Origin: Thiovibrio sp964588325
GTDB lineage: Bacteria; Desulfobacterota; Desulfobulbia; Desulfobulbales; Desulfurivibrionaceae
Assembly (NCBI GenBank): GCA_964588325.1
Contig: CAZPOR010000001.1
Location: forward strand, 186,001-250,000
Length of the DNA stretch: 64,000 nucleotides
Direction: 5' to 3'
Shown: piece after piece, positions 14,590-24,318 of the stretch
Position numbering within the stretch: position 1 is the first letter of the stretch
Layout: each line of letters begins with the position of its first letter
Translations under genes and position numbers: made by a program
The notes under the pieces: generated by a model
The model's input: only the letters and a program-made list of their open reading frames with translations
Database searches by the model: none
Told to the model about the DNA's origin: nothing

Positions 14590-17500
14590 ATGCCCCGGTT
14601 TTTCATCAACCGTCCGATCTTTGCCTGGGTCATCGCCATCATGGTGATGCTGGCCGGCCTGCTGGCGATCAAGACCCTGCCGGTCTCCCAGTACCCGCCC
14701 ATCGCCCCGCCCCAGATCACCATCAATGCCATGTATCCGGGCGCCTCGGCCCAGACCGTGCAGGATACCGTCACCCAGGTCATCGAACAGAAGCTCAACG
14801 GCATCGACAATCTGATCTACATGTCCTCCACCAGCGATTCAGCCGGGGCGGTGGCCATCAACTTGACCTTTAAGGCCGGCACCGACCCGAACATCGCCCA
14901 GGTCCAGGTGCAGAACAAATTGCAGCTCGCCATGCCGCTCTTGCCCCAGATCGTGCAGCGCCAAGGGGTCTCGGTGGTCAAATCCACCAAGAACTTTCTG
15001 CTCATCATCGGGTTGGTTTCAGAAGACGGCTCCATGGACCGCAACGCCCTGGCCGACTACATGGTTTCCAACGTTCAGGACATCGTCAGCCGTCTGGAGG
15101 GGGTGGGGGAATTGCAGTTGTTCGGCTTTCAGAACGCCATGCGGATCTGGCTGAACCCTGCCAAGCTGAACAACTTCCACCTGACCACCAACGATGTGCT
15201 CGCGGCGCTGCAGGCCCAGAACGCCCAAGTTTCGGCCGGTCAGTTCGGCGGCACCCCGGCGGTGGCCGGACAGCAATTGAACGCCACCATCACCGCCCGC
15301 ACCCTGTTGCAGACTCCGGAGCAGTTCGACGCCATCATCCTGCGCACCAACCCCGACGGCTCCACGGTCAGGCTCAAGGATGTCGCGGAAAGCAGGATCG
15401 GCACCGAAAACTACGATATCCAGTCGCGCTACAAGGGCAAACCCATGGGCGGCATGGCGATCCGGCTCGCTGCCGGCGCCAATGCCCTGGACACCGGCGA
15501 GCGGGTCAAGGCCAAGATGGCGGAGCTTGAAAAATACTTCCCCCCTGGCATGAAGGTGGTCTATCCCTACGACACCACCCCCTTTGTCAAGATCTCCATG
15601 GAAGAGGTGGTCCAAACCCTGCTTGAGGCGGTCTGCCTGGTCTTTATCATCATGTTCCTCTTCCTGCAAAACTTCCGGGCCACGCTGATCCCCACCATCG
15701 CGGTGCCGGTGGTTCTGCTCGGCACCTTCGGGGTGTTGTCGGCCAGCGGCTTTTCCATCAATACCCTGACCATGTTCGCCCTGGTCATCGCCATCGGCCT
15801 GCTGGTGGACGACGCCATCGTGGTGGTGGAGAATGTGGAGCGGATCATGTCCGAGGAGGGACTCCCACCGCGGGAGGCCACCATCAAGTCCATGGGCCAG
15901 ATCACCAGCGCCCTCTGGGGCATCGCCACCGTGCTCACCGCGGTCTTTCTGCCCATGGCCTTCTTCGGCGGCTCCACCGGAGTCATTTACCGCCAATTCT
16001 CCATCACCATCATCTCCTCCATGATCCTGTCGGTGCTGGTGGCCATGATCCTCACTCCGGCGCTCTGCGCCACCCTGCTCAAACCCGTGCCCAAGGGGCA
16101 CGAAGCGTGCGAAAGCGGCTGGTATTGCCCATTTTTCCGCTGGTTCAACAAGTGGTTCGATCGCCGCCGGGATCAGTACGAACGGCTCGTGAGCCGCTCC
16201 TTTGGCAAACCGGTCCGTTATCTGGCGGTTTACGGGCTCATTGTCGTGGTCATGGCCTTCCTTTTTTTGCGCCTGCCCACCGCCTTCCTGCCGGACGAGG
16301 ATCAGGGCTTCATTATCTGCCAGGTGCAGTTGCCGGCCGGCGCAACCCAGGAGCGGACCCTGAAGCTTATCGAGCAACTGGAGCACCATTTCCTGGAGCG
16401 GGAGGCCAAGTCGGTGGAGGCCATCATCACCATCGCCGGTTTCAGTTTCGCAGGGCGCGGCCAGAACATGGGGCTCGCCTTTGTGCGGCTGAAGGACTGG
16501 AATCTGCGGAAATCCAAGGAGTTGAAGGCTCCAGCCGTGGCCGGGCGGGCCATGCAGGCCTTTTCTCAGTTTCGTGACGGCCTGGCTTTTGCCTTCTCTC
16601 CCCCGGCGGTGGTCGAGCTGGGACAGGCCAACGGCTTTGATTTTCAGCTCCAGGATCGCGGCGGTCTGGGACACGACACGCTGATGGAGGCGCGCAACCA
16701 ATTACTGGGCCTGGCCAGGAACAACCCCAAACTGACCGCCGTCCGGCCCAACGGCCAGGACGACGCCCCCCAGTTCAAGCTCGACATTGATGACGTGCGG
16801 GCCGGAGCCCTGGGACTCTCCCCGGCCGACATCAATGCGGTGCTGACCACCGCCTGGAGCAGTTCCTACGTCAACGATTTCATCCAGAACGGCAGGGTCA
16901 AGAAGGTCTATCTCCAGGCCGAGGCCAAATACCGGATGCTGCCGGAGGATATCAACCGCTGGTATGTCCGCAACGCCAAGGGCGAGATGGTGCCGTTCTC
17001 GGCCTTTGCCACCGCCCATTGGCAGTATGGCTCTCCCCGGTTGGAACGCTACAACGGCATTCCCTCCGTGCAGATCATGGGACAGGCGGCCCCCGGGATC
17101 AGCACCGGCGAGGCGATGGCCGAGATGGAAAAAATGGCCGCCGAGCTGCCGCCCGGATTCGGTTTTGAATGGAGCGGCCTCTCCTATGAGGAGAAGCAGG
17201 CAGGCAAACAGGCGCCGGCCCTCTATGCCATCTCGCTGTTGGTGGTGTTTCTGGCCGTGGCGGCGCTGTACGAGAGCTGGACCATCCCCTTTGTCAATCT
17301 GTTGATGCTGCCGCTGGGGCTGGTGGGCGCGGTTGCCGCAGTCACCATGCGGGTCCTGCCCAACGATGTCTATCTTCAAATCGGGCTGCTCACCACGGTG
17401 GGGCTTTCCACCAAGAATGCCATCCTGATCATCCAATTCATCAAAGCGCAGATGCAGCAGGGGCAAGAGCTGGTTGCGGCCACCCTGGCGGCGGTGAAGA

Positions 17501-17751
17501 TCCGGCTGCGCCCGGTCATCATGACCTCGCTGGCTTTTTTCTTCGGCACCTTGCCGATGGCCTTGACCCGCGGAGCGGGCGCCGCGGCCCAGAACGCCAT
17601 CGGCACCGCGGTCACCGGCGGCTTGCTCTCGGCCACCTTCATCGACCTGATCTTCATCCCGTTTTTCTTTGTCCTGGTTTCCAGGCGGTTTGCCAAGAAA
17701 CAGCCGGCGCCACAATCCCCGGCTGATCCCAACGTTGCGGAGGTGCATTGA
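14590..17751 (+). CDS. acrB: RND multidrug efflux pump (AcrB/HAE1 type)
   Basis: 1053 residues, the normal length. It opens with PRFFINRPIFAWVIAIMVML and has twelve membrane helices with two large periplasmic loops. The proton-relay aspartates are present in helix 4 (IGLLVDDAIVVVENV), and the multidrug signature region GLSTKNAILIIQFIKA in helix 10-11 is intact. AAAGGAG precedes the ATG. Its place between an AcrA-type lipoprotein and a NodT-type channel makes a complete tripartite drug exporter. Confidence 0.96.
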   Translation: MPRFFINRPIFAWVIAIMVMLAGLLAIKTLPVSQYPPIAPPQITINAMYPGASAQTVQDTVTQVIEQKLNGIDNLIYMSSTSDSAGAVAINLTFKAGTDPNIAQVQVQNKLQLAMPLLPQIVQRQGVSVVKSTKNFLLIIGLVSEDGSMDRNALADYMVSNVQDIVSRLEGVGELQLFGFQNAMRIWLNPAKLNNFHLTTNDVLAALQAQNAQVSAGQFGGTPAVAGQQLNATITARTLLQTPEQFDAIILRTNPDGSTVRLKDVAESRIGTENYDIQSRYKGKPMGGMAIRLAAGANALDTGERVKAKMAELEKYFPPGMKVVYPYDTTPFVKISMEEVVQTLLEAVCLVFIIMFLFLQNFRATLIPTIAVPVVLLGTFGVLSASGFSINTLTMFALVIAIGLLVDDAIVVVENVERIMSEEGLPPREATIKSMGQITSALWGIATVLTAVFLPMAFFGGSTGVIYRQFSITIISSMILSVLVAMILTPALCATLLKPVPKGHEACESGWYCPFFRWFNKWFDRRRDQYERLVSRSFGKPVRYLAVYGLIVVVMAFLFLRLPTAFLPDEDQGFIICQVQLPAGATQERTLKLIEQLEHHFLEREAKSVEAIITIAGFSFAGRGQNMGLAFVRLKDWNLRKSKELKAPAVAGRAMQAFSQFRDGLAFAFSPPAVVELGQANGFDFQLQDRGGLGHDTLMEARNQLLGLARNNPKLTAVRPNGQDDAPQFKLDIDDVRAGALGLSPADINAVLTTAWSSSYVNDFIQNGRVKKVYLQAEAKYRMLPEDINRWYVRNAKGEMVPFSAFATAHWQYGSPRLERYNGIPSVQIMGQAAPGISTGEAMAEMEKMAAELPPGFGFEWSGLSYEEKQAGKQAPALYAISLLVVFLAVAALYESWTIPFVNLLMLPLGLVGAVAAVTMRVLPNDVYLQIGLLTTVGLSTKNAILIIQFIKAQMQQGQELVAATLAAVKIRLRPVIMTSLAFFFGTLPMALTRGAGAAAQNAIGTAVTGGLLSATFIDLIFIPFFFVLVSRRFAKKQPAPQSPADPNVAEVH

Positions 17752-17752
17752 G

Positions 17753-19195
17753 ATGAAAGCGAAGACCACAGCCCTGTGGCTGCCCTTGGCCGCATTGCTT
17801 TGCCTGGGGGGGTGCACCATGGCCCCGGGGTATGTCCGGCCGGAACCGCCAGTCCCGGCTGCGTGGCCGAGCGGGCAGGCGTATCAAGAGCCACATGGCG
17901 GCCAATCCGGCAAGGAAGCGGATCTTGGCTGGCAGGAGTTCTTTGTCGATGCGCAACTGCAAAAGCTGATCGCCCTGGCCCTTACCAATAACCGCGATCT
18001 GCGCATCGCCGCCCTCAACATCGAGCGCTCACGGGCCCAGTACCGGATCCAGCGTGCCGAGCTGCTGCCGCAGATTGATGCCGTCGGCGCCGGCAGTAAA
18101 CAGCGCATTCCGAAAACTCTTTCCTCCTCCGGCCAGGCGGAAACCGTCGAGCAGTACAGCGCCGGCCTCGGGGTCAGCGCCTATGAGCTTGATCTGTTCG
18201 GCCGGGTGCAAAGTTTGAAAGACCAGGCGTTGGAGCACCATCTCGCCACCGGGCACGCGCGCCGCACGGTGCAGATCAGCCTGGTGGCCGAGGTGGCTGC
18301 CAACTACTTGAGCCTGGCCGCCGACCGCGAGCGGCTGCAATTGGCCCGGGAAACTCTCACTGCCCAACAGGCCACCCACCAATTGATTCAGCGCCGCTTT
18401 GAGGTGGGGGCCGCCTCCGAGTTGGATCTGCGGCAGGCGCAAACCAGACTCGATGCGGCGCGGACGGATGTCGCCCGTTATACGACCCTGGTGGCCCAGG
18501 ATGAAAACGGGCTCAACGTGGTGGTCGGCGCTCCGGTTCCGGCCGAGTTGCTTCCGAAGGCGCTTTCCGAAAACCTCACCGTTGTGCAGGATATCGCGCC
18601 CGGCCTGCCTTCCGAGGTGCTGCTCCGTCGTCCCGATGTTCTGGCGGCCGAGAACCTGCTCAAGGGATACAACGCCAACATCGGCGCGGCCCGGGCCGCG
18701 TTTTTCCCGCGCATTACCCTGGTCGGCTCGGTCGGCGCGGGCAGTGACGAACTCTCCACCCTCTTTACCTCCGGCTCGGGCGCCTGGGCCTTTGCTCCGA
18801 ACATCGTCCTGCCGATCTTTGATGCGGGCTCACGCTGGGCCAGCTTGAAGGTGGCGGAGGTGGACCGGGATATCGCTGTTGCCCAGTATGAAAAGGCGAT
18901 TCAGACCGCCTTCCGGGAAGTGGCCGATGCCCTTGCCCAGCGGGGAACCATCGATGAGCAACTGAGGGCGCAGCAGTCCCTTGTCGACGCCACCGTCACG
19001 AGTTACCGTCTCTCAAAAGCCCGCTATGAAAAAGGGGTTGACAGCTACCTGGCCGTGCTCGATTCCCAGCGTTCGCTGTATGGCGCACAGCAGGAGCTGA
19101 TCGTCACTCGTTTGACCCGGCTGCTGAATATGGTAACCTTATATAAAGTGCTCGGTGGCGGGGGGGAAGCCGCGTCTGCGCCAGACATTCCGTGA
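17753..19195 (+). CDS. Outer-membrane efflux channel lipoprotein (NodT/OprM type)
   Basis: 480 residues from the ATG at 17753, one base after the pump stop, with GGAGG upstream inside the pump gene. The N-terminus has a lipobox (LGGC). Two OEP repeats follow, with the expected periplasmic helices (LVAEVAANYLSLAADRERLQ, FEVGAASELDLRQAQTRLDAAR, LLRRPDVLAAENLLKGYNA). It is the outer-membrane exit duct for the RND pump, translationally close-coupled to it. The following HlyD-type gene begins 50 bases later, so one channel may serve both exporters. Confidence 0.93.
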   Translation: MKAKTTALWLPLAALLCLGGCTMAPGYVRPEPPVPAAWPSGQAYQEPHGGQSGKEADLGWQEFFVDAQLQKLIALALTNNRDLRIAALNIERSRAQYRIQRAELLPQIDAVGAGSKQRIPKTLSSSGQAETVEQYSAGLGVSAYELDLFGRVQSLKDQALEHHLATGHARRTVQISLVAEVAANYLSLAADRERLQLARETLTAQQATHQLIQRRFEVGAASELDLRQAQTRLDAARTDVARYTTLVAQDENGLNVVVGAPVPAELLPKALSENLTVVQDIAPGLPSEVLLRRPDVLAAENLLKGYNANIGAARAAFFPRITLVGSVGAGSDELSTLFTSGSGAWAFAPNIVLPIFDAGSRWASLKVAEVDRDIAVAQYEKAIQTAFREVADALAQRGTIDEQLRAQQSLVDATVTSYRLSKARYEKGVDSYLAVLDSQRSLYGAQQELIVTRLTRLLNMVTLYKVLGGGGEAASAPDIP

Positions 19196-19245
19196 TCAGC
19201 GGCCGAGGTGAAGAATGGACCCCGGCCGGGAAAAGGAGCATTGTT

Positions 19246-20319
19246 ATGGCAGGGCAACAGAGAAGATGGCTGATCGGGATTGCCGGGTTCCTGCTTCTGG
19301 CTGTCCTGGGAGGTATCGGCTGGCGAATGTTTGCCGCCAAGGATCGGGAAATCGGGCTTGCCAGCGGCAATGGCCGCATCGAGGCGGTTGAAATCGATAT
19401 CGCCGCGAAGACGGCGGGGCGGATCAAGGCCGTTTTGGTGAACGAAGGCGACTTCGTCATTGCCGGACAGATTGTTGCGCGCATGGATACCGAAACGCTT
19501 GCTGCCCAGCGTCGTGAGGCGGAAGCGTATCTGCGTAAGGCGGAAAGCGGTGTGCAAACCATGCAAAGCCAAGTGGCGCAGCGCCGGAGTGAGAAAGCCG
19601 CTGCCATGGCGCTGCTCGCAGAACGCGAGGCTGAATATGATGCGGCGCAAAAACGTCTGGCGCGTTCGGAATCCCTGGCCGGCATCGGGGCCATCGCAAC
19701 CCAGGAACTGGACGATGATCGTGCGCATGTCTTGAGCTTGCAGGCTGCAATCCGTGCGGCCAACGCTCAGATAGCAGCGGCGGAAGCCGCGATTGCCACG
19801 GCCAAATCCCAGGAGATTGAGTCACTGTCGGTTGTTGCAGCGTCGCGGGCCACGCTAGAGCGGCTCCAGGCAGACCTCGACGACAACGTGTTGAAGGCGA
19901 CCCGTGACGGCCGCGTGCAATACCGCATTGCCCAGCCCGGCGAGGTGGTCGCCGCCGGAGGCAGGATTCTCAATCTGCTCGACCTGAGCGATGTGTACAT
20001 GACCTTCTTCCTGCCCACCGTTGCCGGCGGCCGAGTGGCGATCGGCTCGGAGGCGCGGCTGGTGCTCGATGCCGCGCCGGAGTATGTCATCCCGGCGACG
20101 ATTTCCTTTGTCGCCGACGTGGCCCAATTCACCCCCAAAACCGTGGAAACCGCCAGCGAACGGCAAAAGCTGATGTTCCGGGTCAAGGCGCAAATCGCTC
20201 CAGAGCTGCTCAAGAAACATATTCATCATGTCAAGACCGGGTTGCCGGGCATGGCCTATGTGCGGCTCGATCCGCAGCGTGAATGGCCGGCCGCTTTGCA
20301 GGTGAGGCTGCCGCAATGA
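19246..20319 (+). CDS. yhiI: HlyD-family adaptor of an ABC exporter (YhiI type)
   Basis: 357 residues. A single N-terminal membrane helix (LIGIAGFLLLAVLGGIGWRM) is followed by the lipoyl-like half GNGRIEAVEIDIAAKTAGRI, long coiled-coil helices (about residues 75-190) and the second half with VLKATRDGRVQYRIAQPGEVV. GGAG precedes ATG 19246. It overlaps the next gene by ATGA. The order HlyD adaptor, RbbA-type double ATPase and ABC-2 permease matches the yhiI-rbbA-yhhJ cluster of enterobacteria. Confidence 0.88.
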   Translation: MAGQQRRWLIGIAGFLLLAVLGGIGWRMFAAKDREIGLASGNGRIEAVEIDIAAKTAGRIKAVLVNEGDFVIAGQIVARMDTETLAAQRREAEAYLRKAESGVQTMQSQVAQRRSEKAAAMALLAEREAEYDAAQKRLARSESLAGIGAIATQELDDDRAHVLSLQAAIRAANAQIAAAEAAIATAKSQEIESLSVVAASRATLERLQADLDDNVLKATRDGRVQYRIAQPGEVVAAGGRILNLLDLSDVYMTFFLPTVAGGRVAIGSEARLVLDAAPEYVIPATISFVADVAQFTPKTVETASERQKLMFRVKAQIAPELLKKHIHHVKTGLPGMAYVRLDPQREWPAALQVRLPQ

Positions 20320-23099
20320 CCACCGGCCAGGCGACTCCTTCCTCTGTTGCGGCAGGAATCGCGCCGGTCGTGAGGGTAACCGATGTCAGCTTGCGTTACG
20401 GCAAGACGCTTGCCTTGGACCGGGTCATCCTTGATCTGCCGACAGGGCAAATGGTCGGCGTGATCGGGCCGGACGGGGTCGGCAAATCCAGCCTGTTCTC
20501 GCTGATCGCAGGGGCCCGCGCCATTCAGACCGGCCGGATAGTGGTGCTGGCCGGAGACATGGATGAGGCGCACCACCGGAAAGCTGTCTGCCCGCGCATT
20601 GCCTACATGCCCCAAGGGCTGGGCAAGAATCTCTACGCCACGCTGTCGGTATCCGAAAACATCGATTTCTTCGGCCGCTTGTTCGCCCAGCACAGCGGCG
20701 AGCGGCAGCGCCGCATCGAGGACCTGCTTGCAAGCACCGGCCTGGCTCCTTTCCGGGACCGCCCGGCAGGCAAGCTTTCCGGCGGCATGAAGCAAAAACT
20801 CGGCCTCTGCTGCGCGCTCATCCACGACCCCGACCTGTTGATCCTCGATGAACCCACCACCGGGGTTGACCCGCTCTCGCGCAGGCAGTTCTGGGAGATG
20901 ATCGGCCGTATCCGCGCCGGGCAACCCGGCATGAGCGTGCTGGTGGCCACCGCCTACATGGAAGAGGCTGCCCGTTTCGACTGGCTGGTGGCCATGGATG
21001 GCGGGCGGGTGCTGACTTGTGGCACTCCCCGGCAACTGCTTGATCGCACCGCCAGCAATACCCTGGAGGACGCCTTCATTGCCCTGCTGCCGGAAAAAAA
21101 ACGCGCCGGCCACCAACCGGTGCGCATCCCGCCCCGCGCAGCCGGTGATGACGAGATAGCCATCGAAGCCAAGGGGCTGACCATGCGTTTCGGCGACTTC
21201 ACCGCGGTGGACCGGGTGAGCTTCCGCATCGCCCGGGGCGAGATCTTCGGCTTTATCGGCTCCAACGGCTGCGGCAAGACAACGACCATGAAGATGCTGA
21301 CCGGTCTGCTGACGGCCAGCGAGGGAGAGGCGTGGCTGTTCGGCCGGGCGGTAAACCCCAAGGATCTTGAAGCCCGGCGGCGGGTTGGGTACATGACCCA
21401 GTCCTTTTCGCTCTATTCCGAACTGAGCGTGGAACAGAATTTGACCTTGCACGCCCGGCTTTTCAGCGTCCCGGCGGAGCAGATCTCCGGCCGCGTGCAT
21501 GAAATGGCCAGCCGTTTCGGCTTGAGCGGGGTCATGGCCGCGCTGCCCGGCAGCCTCCCCCTGGGGCAGCGCCAGCGGCTCTCCCTGGCGGTGGCGATGA
21601 TTCATCGTCCGGAGATGCTGATCCTCGATGAGCCCACCTCCGGGGTTGACCCCATCGCCCGCGATGATTTCTGGCAGATATTGATCGGCCTCGCCCGCCG
21701 CGACCGGGTCACCATCTTCATCTCCACTCATTTCATGAACGAAGCCGAACGCTGCGACCGCATCTCGCTGATGCACGCAGGCCTGGTGCTGGTCAGCGAT
21801 ACGCCCGCCGCGCTCATGCAGCAACGCGGGACAACAACGCTGGAAGAGGCATTTATCGGCTATCTGGAAGACGTTGCGCCTGAAAGAAAGACTTCTGAAC
21901 CGCAGGCAGCCGCGGCGGCGGTCTCTTCCGCACCGCCACCACACTCCACCGCCATTTTTGGCAAAAAAACCGGGTTCAGCCTCCGCCGTCTGTTCAGCTA
22001 CACCCGGCGCGAGGGGATGGAGCTGCGCCGGGATCCGATCCGGGCCACCCTGGCGCTGCTCGGCAGCGTCATTCTGATGCTGATCATGGGGTACGGCATC
22101 ACCATGGATGTGGAGGATCTGACCTTTGCCGTGCTCGATCGCGACCAGACCTCGGCCAGCCGCGATTATGCGTTCAATCTTGCCGGTTCGAGTTATTTCA
22201 TCGAGCATGCGCCAATTGTCGATTACGCCGATCTGGACCGGCGCATGCGGGCCGGCGAGATCAGTCTGGCCCTGGAAATACCCCCTGGCTTTGCCCGCGA
22301 TCTGGGGCGCGGTACCCCGGTGGCGATCGGCGCCTGGATCGACGGCGCCATGCCGCAGCGGGCCGAAACCATTCAGGGCTATGTGCGCGGCATGCATGCC
22401 CACTGGCTGGCCGACATGGCCGTGCGCACGCTTGGTCAGTCCCGTTCCGCAGGTCTGATCACCATCGAAACCCGGTTTCGCTACAACCCCGACGTCAAAA
22501 GTCTGGTGGCGATGGTGCCGGCGGTGATTCCCCTCTTGCTGCTGATGATCCCGGCAATGCTCACGGCGCTCAGCGTGGTGCGGGAAAAAGAACTTGGCTC
22601 CATCGTTAACCTCTATGTCACGCCGGTTACCCGGCTTGAGTTCTTGCTCGGCAAGCAACTGCCCTACATCGGGCTGGCAATGGTAAACTTTTTGCTCATG
22701 GCCTTGCTGGCGGTGACCGTTTTCGGCGTGCCGATGCGGGGGAGCTTTTTTGCCTTGTCCGTCGCGGCGCTGCTGTATGTGATTTCCGCCACCGCCATGG
22801 GGTTGCTGTTCTCCACCTTTGTGCGCAGCCAGATTGCGGCCATCTTCGGCACGGCCGTGCTCACTATCCTGCCCGCCGTGCAGTTCTCCGGCATGACCGA
22901 CCCGGTCTCCTCACTGGAGGGGGTGGGCAGAATGATCGGGGCCATCTACCCCACCACGTATTTCCTGATCATTGCCCGCGGAACATTTTCCAAGGGGCTT
23001 GGTTTTGCCGATCTTCAGGCATCCTTCATGCCGCTCATCCTGGCCGTTCCCGTGCTGACGGGGCTATGCATGCTGTTGTTGCGGAAACAGGAGACCTGA
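20316..23099 (+). CDS. rbbA: Double-ATPase ABC transporter with fused ABC-2 membrane domain (RbbA type)
   Basis: 927 residues. The first ABC domain (20-235) has GPDGVGKSS, LSGGMKQKLG and ILDEPTTGVDP. The second (285-505) has GSNGCGKTT, a degenerate signature LPLGQRQRLS and ILDEPTSGVDP. Residues 570-927 are an ABC-2 permease with one helix, a large external loop and five further helices. This is the RbbA layout; in E. coli the protein is described as ribosome-associated, but the neighbours here speak for export. ATG 20316 overlaps the adaptor stop. The unusual second signature suggests one weak ATP site. Confidence 0.9.
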   Translation: MTTGQATPSSVAAGIAPVVRVTDVSLRYGKTLALDRVILDLPTGQMVGVIGPDGVGKSSLFSLIAGARAIQTGRIVVLAGDMDEAHHRKAVCPRIAYMPQGLGKNLYATLSVSENIDFFGRLFAQHSGERQRRIEDLLASTGLAPFRDRPAGKLSGGMKQKLGLCCALIHDPDLLILDEPTTGVDPLSRRQFWEMIGRIRAGQPGMSVLVATAYMEEAARFDWLVAMDGGRVLTCGTPRQLLDRTASNTLEDAFIALLPEKKRAGHQPVRIPPRAAGDDEIAIEAKGLTMRFGDFTAVDRVSFRIARGEIFGFIGSNGCGKTTTMKMLTGLLTASEGEAWLFGRAVNPKDLEARRRVGYMTQSFSLYSELSVEQNLTLHARLFSVPAEQISGRVHEMASRFGLSGVMAALPGSLPLGQRQRLSLAVAMIHRPEMLILDEPTSGVDPIARDDFWQILIGLARRDRVTIFISTHFMNEAERCDRISLMHAGLVLVSDTPAALMQQRGTTTLEEAFIGYLEDVAPERKTSEPQAAAAAVSSAPPPHSTAIFGKKTGFSLRRLFSYTRREGMELRRDPIRATLALLGSVILMLIMGYGITMDVEDLTFAVLDRDQTSASRDYAFNLAGSSYFIEHAPIVDYADLDRRMRAGEISLALEIPPGFARDLGRGTPVAIGAWIDGAMPQRAETIQGYVRGMHAHWLADMAVRTLGQSRSAGLITIETRFRYNPDVKSLVAMVPAVIPLLLLMIPAMLTALSVVREKELGSIVNLYVTPVTRLEFLLGKQLPYIGLAMVNFLLMALLAVTVFGVPMRGSFFALSVAALLYVISATAMGLLFSTFVRSQIAAIFGTAVLTILPAVQFSGMTDPVSSLEGVGRMIGAIYPTTYFLIIARGTFSKGLGFADLQASFMPLILAVPVLTGLCMLLLRKQET

Positions 23100-23101
23100 A
23101 C

Positions 23102-24223
23102 ATGCGGATCGACACCATTCGTCATCTGGGCATCAAGGAATTGCGCAGCCTGGCCCGTGACCCGATCATGCTGGGGTTGATCCTCTTTGCCTTCACGGCG
23201 GCGATCTATTCGGCCGCCACGGCAATGCCGGAAACCCTCAACAAGGCGCCGGTCTCCATCGTTGACGAAGACCGGTCGCCGCTGTCGGCGCGGATCGTTG
23301 ACGCCTTTTATCCCCCCCATTTTCTCGCGCCGGTGATGATTACCCAAGCCGAAATGGATGCCAGGATGGATGGTGGCCTCGACACCTTCGCCTTGAACAT
23401 CCCCCCGGAGTTTCAACGCGATCTGCTGGCTGGGCGGCAACCAACGATTCAGCTCAATGTCGATGCGACCCGCATGAGCCAAGCCTTTACCGGCAGCGGC
23501 TATATCCAGACCATGATCACCAGCGAGGTGGCCGAATTCGTCCAGCGTTATCGCGGGGTTGCAGCGCCGCCGGTCGATCTCGCCCTGAGGGCGCGCTTCA
23601 ACCCTTCCCTTACCCAGGCATGGTTCGGCGCAGTGATGGAAGTCATCAACAACGTCACCATGCTGTCCATCGTACTCACCGGCGCCGCGTTGATCCGTGA
23701 ACGGGAGCACGGCACCATCGAACATCTGCTGGTTATGCCGGTGACGCCCGCTGAGATCATGACGAGCAAGGTCTGGGCCATGGGGCTGGTGGTGCTTGTT
23801 GCCTGTGCTTTTTCTTTGATTTTTGTGGTGCAGGGGCTCTTGTCTGTGCCCATTGAAGGCTCACTCGTTCTGTTTCTCGGGGGCACGGCGCTGCATCTGT
23901 TTGCCACGACTTCCATGGGTATTTTCTTGGGCACCATTGCCCGTTCGATGCCGCAGTTCGGCCTGCTGTTAATGCTTATCCTGATGCCGCTGGAGATGCT
24001 CTCCGGCGGCGTCACCCCGCGTGAAAGCATGCCTGATTGGATTCAAGTCATAATGCAGATAGCGCCGACCACCCATTTTGTCTCATTGGCCCAGGCGATT
24101 CTCTATCGAGGGGCAGGTCTCGCTGTGGTGTGGCCGCAATGCGCCATTCTTGTTGTGATAGGAGCGGTTTTTTTCGGCATCACGCTGGCCCGCTTTCGCA
24201 CAACCATCGGGATCGTGGAGTAA
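23102..24223 (+). CDS. yhhJ: ABC-2 type permease (YhhJ type)
   Basis: 373 residues from ATG 23102, with GGAG ten bases upstream and only two bases after the RbbA stop. One N-terminal helix, an external loop of about 150 residues (APVSIVDEDRSPLSARI and so on), then five helices ending in a short cytoplasmic tail. The conserved permease block is INNVTMLSIVLTGAALIRERE with EHGTIEHLLVMPVTPAEIM. It forms the second half of the membrane channel with the permease domain of the preceding protein. Last gene of the efflux operon. Confidence 0.92.
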   Translation: MRIDTIRHLGIKELRSLARDPIMLGLILFAFTAAIYSAATAMPETLNKAPVSIVDEDRSPLSARIVDAFYPPHFLAPVMITQAEMDARMDGGLDTFALNIPPEFQRDLLAGRQPTIQLNVDATRMSQAFTGSGYIQTMITSEVAEFVQRYRGVAAPPVDLALRARFNPSLTQAWFGAVMEVINNVTMLSIVLTGAALIREREHGTIEHLLVMPVTPAEIMTSKVWAMGLVVLVACAFSLIFVVQGLLSVPIEGSLVLFLGGTALHLFATTSMGIFLGTIARSMPQFGLLLMLILMPLEMLSGGVTPRESMPDWIQVIMQIAPTTHFVSLAQAILYRGAGLAVVWPQCAILVVIGAVFFGITLARFRTTIGIVE

Positions 24224-24226
24224 AGA

Positions 24227-24286
24227 GGCCAAGCCCACGGCTGAGACCGTGTGAAAAAGGCTCAAGCGGGAATTATCGGCTTGGCC
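24227..24286. repeat. Long inverted repeat between convergent genes
   Basis: GGCCAAGCC (24227-24235) and GGCTTGGCC (24278-24286) are perfect arms. The interval holds a second hairpin, CACGG-CTGAGA-CCGTG. No T tract follows on either strand, so it is at best a factor-dependent or mRNA-stabilising 3' structure for yhhJ or the convergent regulator. Confidence 0.5.
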
Positions 24287-24318
24287 CCGATGTGCGGGGC
24301 GCCGGCGCAAGGGGACGT

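Noticed and set aside
20256..22658. Very long open frame (800 codons) on the reverse strand
   Set aside because: It lies entirely opposite the yhiI/rbbA genes, has no family-like motifs, and is a by-product of GC-rich codon use. The same holds for reverse frames at 15019-16701 and 16702-17820 and the forward frame at 35418-37541 opposite rel.
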